Assembly (NCBI GenBank): GCA_916610825.1
Contig: OU744446.1
Location: 35,565,833 to 35,629,832 of the forward strand
Origin: Haliclystus octoradiatus
Taxonomy: Eukaryota > Cnidaria > Staurozoa > Stauromedusae > Haliclystidae
Reading direction: 5' to 3'
Length of the DNA: 64,000 nt
The notes below the pieces were generated by a model. That model had not been told where the DNA came from. It saw only the letters and a program-made list of their open reading frames with translations, and did no database searches. The translations under genes and the position numbers were made by a program. This document shows, piece by piece, positions 60,622-64,000 of the stretch (its first letter is position 1; each line of letters starts with the position of its first letter).

Positions 60622-60828
60622 TTAAAGGAGCAAAAATGACCGGCAGGCGCTCCGCACTTAGGATCACGTGCATGTTTATTGTTTATAACACAATGTACAT
60701 TGTTGACATGAACTTATTACAAATTAGGCTTGCGTATAACAATAGTTTCAAAGCGAGACGGTTGAATTACGCTAAGCATAAATTCAAATTGATCTCGCAG
60801 CGGTCGCCGGTCAATTTTGCCCCTTTAA
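60622..60828. mobile_element. TTAA-bounded 207-bp MITE, copy 3
   Basis: TTAA at both ends, the same length and nearly the same sequence as the copies at 20636 and 30358. Confidence 0.85.
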
Positions 60829-60829
60829 G

Positions 60830-62455
60830 CTCTATAGGCAATCTGGACTTCAGAGAAGCGCTTTAGTGCATTTTACTGCTGTAGTGTCAACAATTGAACC
60901 TCAAATCAATCTAAATTTTCGGAAATCATAGGCTCGCAGGGTATACCAATGAATTTACTGGTTACATTAGAGCATCGATTACTTTAGATTAAAAATTGAA
61001 TTATGTTTTTAAGAACTTCCAAATTCTCAGAGTAATATTTTTATTTTATTACCTTTAATTATATATTATTTTAGGTTTTTCAATATTTATAGTATAAAGA
61101 CAATTGAAATTAGTGTTAATTTAATTATTTTATATATATATTGCTTTTGTATATTATATGAAGTGGAATAAAAAAATTGCATTTAAAATAAAGCAAAATT
61201 AATAAAGAACACAAAACTAGTCATGAAAAAAATAAAATGAAAAATAAAACAACGAAAATGCGCAGCAATGATGATACTGTAAAAGTTACACAAAATATCT
61301 TACACAAGCGAATAGACTTAACCTAAAAAATGCTGGAATCACATCAAAACAATCTTAGCAGATATATAACTCTGTATGAAATATAGGCTTACTTCAGATA
61401 GATCTAACCATATAAGGTAGCAAAAAACTATATCAAACAATCATGATAGATTCAAAATAATGCTAAAAACTCATACTATACAATAATTGGTAATAAATCA
61501 AAGTAAAACAGAGAGAAGAGATATCCGCTTTTGGAGTGAAATTGGTAATTGAATAAAAGTGCGTAGGTGTTGTATATAGCTGAGTTATAAGTCAAACACT
61601 TTGCCACCCAGATAAATCAAATCAAAAATGATCTAATTAAGACACTTTGACATTGAAGAGGTTACTGTAATGAATGCCAGTCAATTGACAGTTTATAAAG
61701 GCATACACTGAAAAAGTTAATGTTTTCTTTAAGGGTCACTATATAATCCAAATCTGACAAAAGTAGATTTTAGAAAGTAGGTTACAAACGACATGATATC
61801 GGATTGTAAAAGTTCAGAGTTTCAGATTTTTCATTCTGTTTCAGGCAGTGATCCCTTGTAGATGCGAATATTCGCTATTCTGCATACTACGCTACTCATG
61901 GGTAGCATCGACATTTGATAATGTTTCTATTAGGGGGATCCACACAATTACCACTGCCAATTGCAAAACCTTGAAATGGCATGAAAATGTCGTGTAAACA
62001 TCATGAAAAATGTAAAAACGTAAAAACCACAAGTTTTCTACACCATGGAAACTTATGAAAACATCCAAGTTCACAATATTAAAATGCGAAAATTCCATGA
62101 AAACGCCATGAAATTTCATGCTTTTCTTCATGGTTTTGGTGTCAGTAATGAGGGTCGTAAACTATGATGTCAAACAGTCAAGATTGGTATCGGTTCTCCT
62201 TGCTTCGAAATAGAACCATTACTTTAGTTAACTAAAGTGTAGTCGATGCAAAACAGCCTTCAGGCAAACAAATTTATTTTATTATAGGAAAAGTAGATTT
62301 ATCTATAGGTAGTAGATTCTTAAATAGAAATTATTCTGAATTCAGGTTAGTGTAGTTATAGTGTGATAGAAAAAGTAAATTGACTATATAGTAGCTATTT
62401 TCATTTTAAATAATATTAATTGCACCGTATAAGTATACGTAAACTATGCTTTCGT
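60830..62455. other. AT-rich DNA, no gene recognised
   Basis: Low-complexity AT-rich sequence. A cluster of CATGAAA / TTTCATG motifs at 61970-62140 hints at an inverted repeat, but the arms are poor. Confidence 0.5.
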
Positions 62456-62470
62456 TTTGGACAAGAATGA

Positions 62471-62640
62471 AATGGAAGTCCAGCAACCACAGGATAAGGA
62501 GAACTCAAACCCGATCACAGTATTTAACGTTGAGAAAGTCCTACATTCAAGAATGAAAGACGGGAGACATGAATACCTTGTAAAGTGGCTAGGTTATGAC
62601 CACAAATACAATTCTTGCAAGGATTAGAGGATTCTTTTCC
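62471..62640 (+). pseudogene. Chromodomain fragment
   Basis: Translation from about 62471 gives a chromodomain: VEKVLHSRMKDGRHEYLVKW followed by LGYDHKYNSC, then an in-frame stop (TAG at 62625) where the family has the 'NSWEP' ending and final helix. Chromodomains with this 'YLVKWxGYxxxxNSW' form occur in chromoviral integrases, other transposons and HP1/CBX proteins. An isolated, broken copy in gene-poor DNA most likely derives from a transposable element. It is too short to tell which. Confidence 0.55.
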
Positions 62641-62659
62641 GGATAGCTATATAAATTAT

Positions 62660-64000
62660 AATTCTTGATTTTACAAGTAAGATATGCGAAATATATAACC
62701 AATAATCAATATATGCATATCAGTAGAGTGATATTGAAGTGTTTCTACGAGAATAAATGTTTGTGAATTCAGACAAAGTCAGGCGTAAATGTTAAATGTT
62801 CTGTTAATTAATGTATCTATAGTATAGTATTAATATGTTCCGTCATATAGCTTTTATCAACGTCATATCTATTAAAAAGAGGAAATCAAAATTATTACAT
62901 AAATATAACAATAAATATTCCAACCGAGTAAAATTTCAAGGTGGCAAACTTTATATTGAAGACAAACGATAACATCTACAGGAAAGTAATCAAAATTGAT
63001 TGACATCATAACATTAAGTTATGTAACTTCATCACAACTTATGTAAATTCATATTGAATTCAAATCGATGCAGTGGCATTTTAAAATATGAGAATATATT
63101 TAACAATTTCAATAATAATTGTTAAACAGCTCTGCATTTATGGCATTAAGCACTATATTAAAACAGCGAAGACAACATAAGTACCTTGATATAACTAACA
63201 ATTTCAATATATAAAAATGACAAAAAGGGTAATCGGAAAATGTTTAAATTATTTACCATCTTTGTTAATGGTTTTAATTTTAAAATTGTTACCACGCAAA
63301 TTATATTTACTACAATAAAAAGTTGCATATATTTATGTCAATATTTAGCTTATTGTAGCATATTTTGGCGGGTTAATTTGAAAGTAGCTATATGCAATTA
63401 AAGTATAACACTGTAAATTAATTGATACTATACGATGTTAGGTTTCAGTATAACAAATTATTATCAGAATAAAACGTACACATTTTTTGAAGTAAACAAT
63501 ACATTTTATTGAAATTTAGCTGGTTTTAAAAATGTACTTATTTTGCGTCGTTATATCTCCGAAATAGTGTGCTGAACATCGCCTGTGATATGTGGAAAGT
63601 TGTCTTGAAGATGGAGTTGAATAAAAGTTATTTATTGCAACGTATTGGACTGCTAGTTACCCTTCGCAGATCAAATATTCTGATAAATAACAGATCAAAT
63701 ATGTGTGAAGGCTAAACCTTTAAACAAAAATGAAAATTTCAACCTCTTAATTTATAACCCGATGAGGATCTAAATTGGACATTGATATACTGTATTGTGT
63801 TTTGGTTCCAAAAATATCTACGAAAACTCAAATTCAATTTCTTAAATCCGGATATATTTTTCTGTTTAAGGTCAGGTATAAAAATAAACTCTTCTTTTGT
63901 CAAAATATGATTATATTGAACAAAAAATATATCGTTTTAATACCAATAGACACTCAAAACTCGAGCAAATTTGATAAGTAGCAGGATACTTCTTGAGTAC
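62660..64000. other. AT-rich DNA, nothing recognised
   Basis: Strongly AT-rich, with no open frame of protein-like composition and no repeat shared with the rest of the window. Confidence 0.5.

Noticed and set aside
60636..60866. 76-codon plus-strand open frame
   Set aside because: It lies within MITE copy 3 and its flank.
1..64000. CRISPR arrays, operons or bacterial-type systems
   Set aside because: No regularly spaced identical repeats with unique spacers. The genes have spliceosomal introns, so prokaryotic features are not expected.

Overview
The window is nuclear DNA from an animal: AT-rich, intron-rich and full of transposon relics. Its genes carry spliceosomal GT/AG introns whose phases can be followed from exon to exon. 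The gene set (a Polycomb RING1/RNF2 orthologue, a Sox HMG-box gene, an ankyrin-repeat gene, an AT-hook protein) together with tRNA-derived SINEs, LINEs, hAT and Mutator-like relics and many MITEs fits an invertebrate metazoan. A marine deuterostome such as a tunicate is my guess; nothing in the sequence proves it.

Layout. (1) 1-21.3 kb, plus strand: RING1/RNF2, lacking only its 5' exon(s). Twelve exons give 310 codons in frame. Its 12-kb intron (5474-17516) is a transposon graveyard holding three hAT transposase relics, a LINE 3' end, a Mutator-like fragment and a SINE, and its other introns are full of MITEs. (2) 21.3-23.2 kb: short tail-to-tail spacer with a SINE and a 5'-truncated LINE. 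(3) 23.2-33.9 kb, minus strand: a complete eight-exon gene (756 codons, all phases agree) for an N-terminal ankyrin-repeat protein with a long disordered tail that includes a 10-residue tandem repeat. (4) 34.96-35.25 kb, plus strand: a small single-exon gene for a 97-residue, probably tail-anchored protein, head-to-head with the ankyrin gene and separated from it by about 1 kb that contains a long hairpin MITE. (5) 40.1-40.8 kb, minus: a single-exon, divergent Sox gene. (6) 49.2-49.9 kb, minus: an unidentified 219-codon basic protein. (7) 57.3-58.7 kb, minus: the last three exons of an AT-hook protein whose 5' part lies to the right and was not found. The remaining sequence is AT-rich intergenic or intronic DNA with repeats.

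The genes do not form an operon or pathway. Two of them (RING1/RNF2 and the AT-hook protein) are chromatin factors and Sox is a transcription factor, but there is no sign of co-regulation. The most informative repeat evidence is a 207-bp MITE family bounded by TTAA in three equal-length copies; one of these has a nearby paralogous sequence that acts as an empty site. A SINE with a perfect 14-bp target-site duplication is the other clear case. I found no convincing new defence or enzymatic system here.
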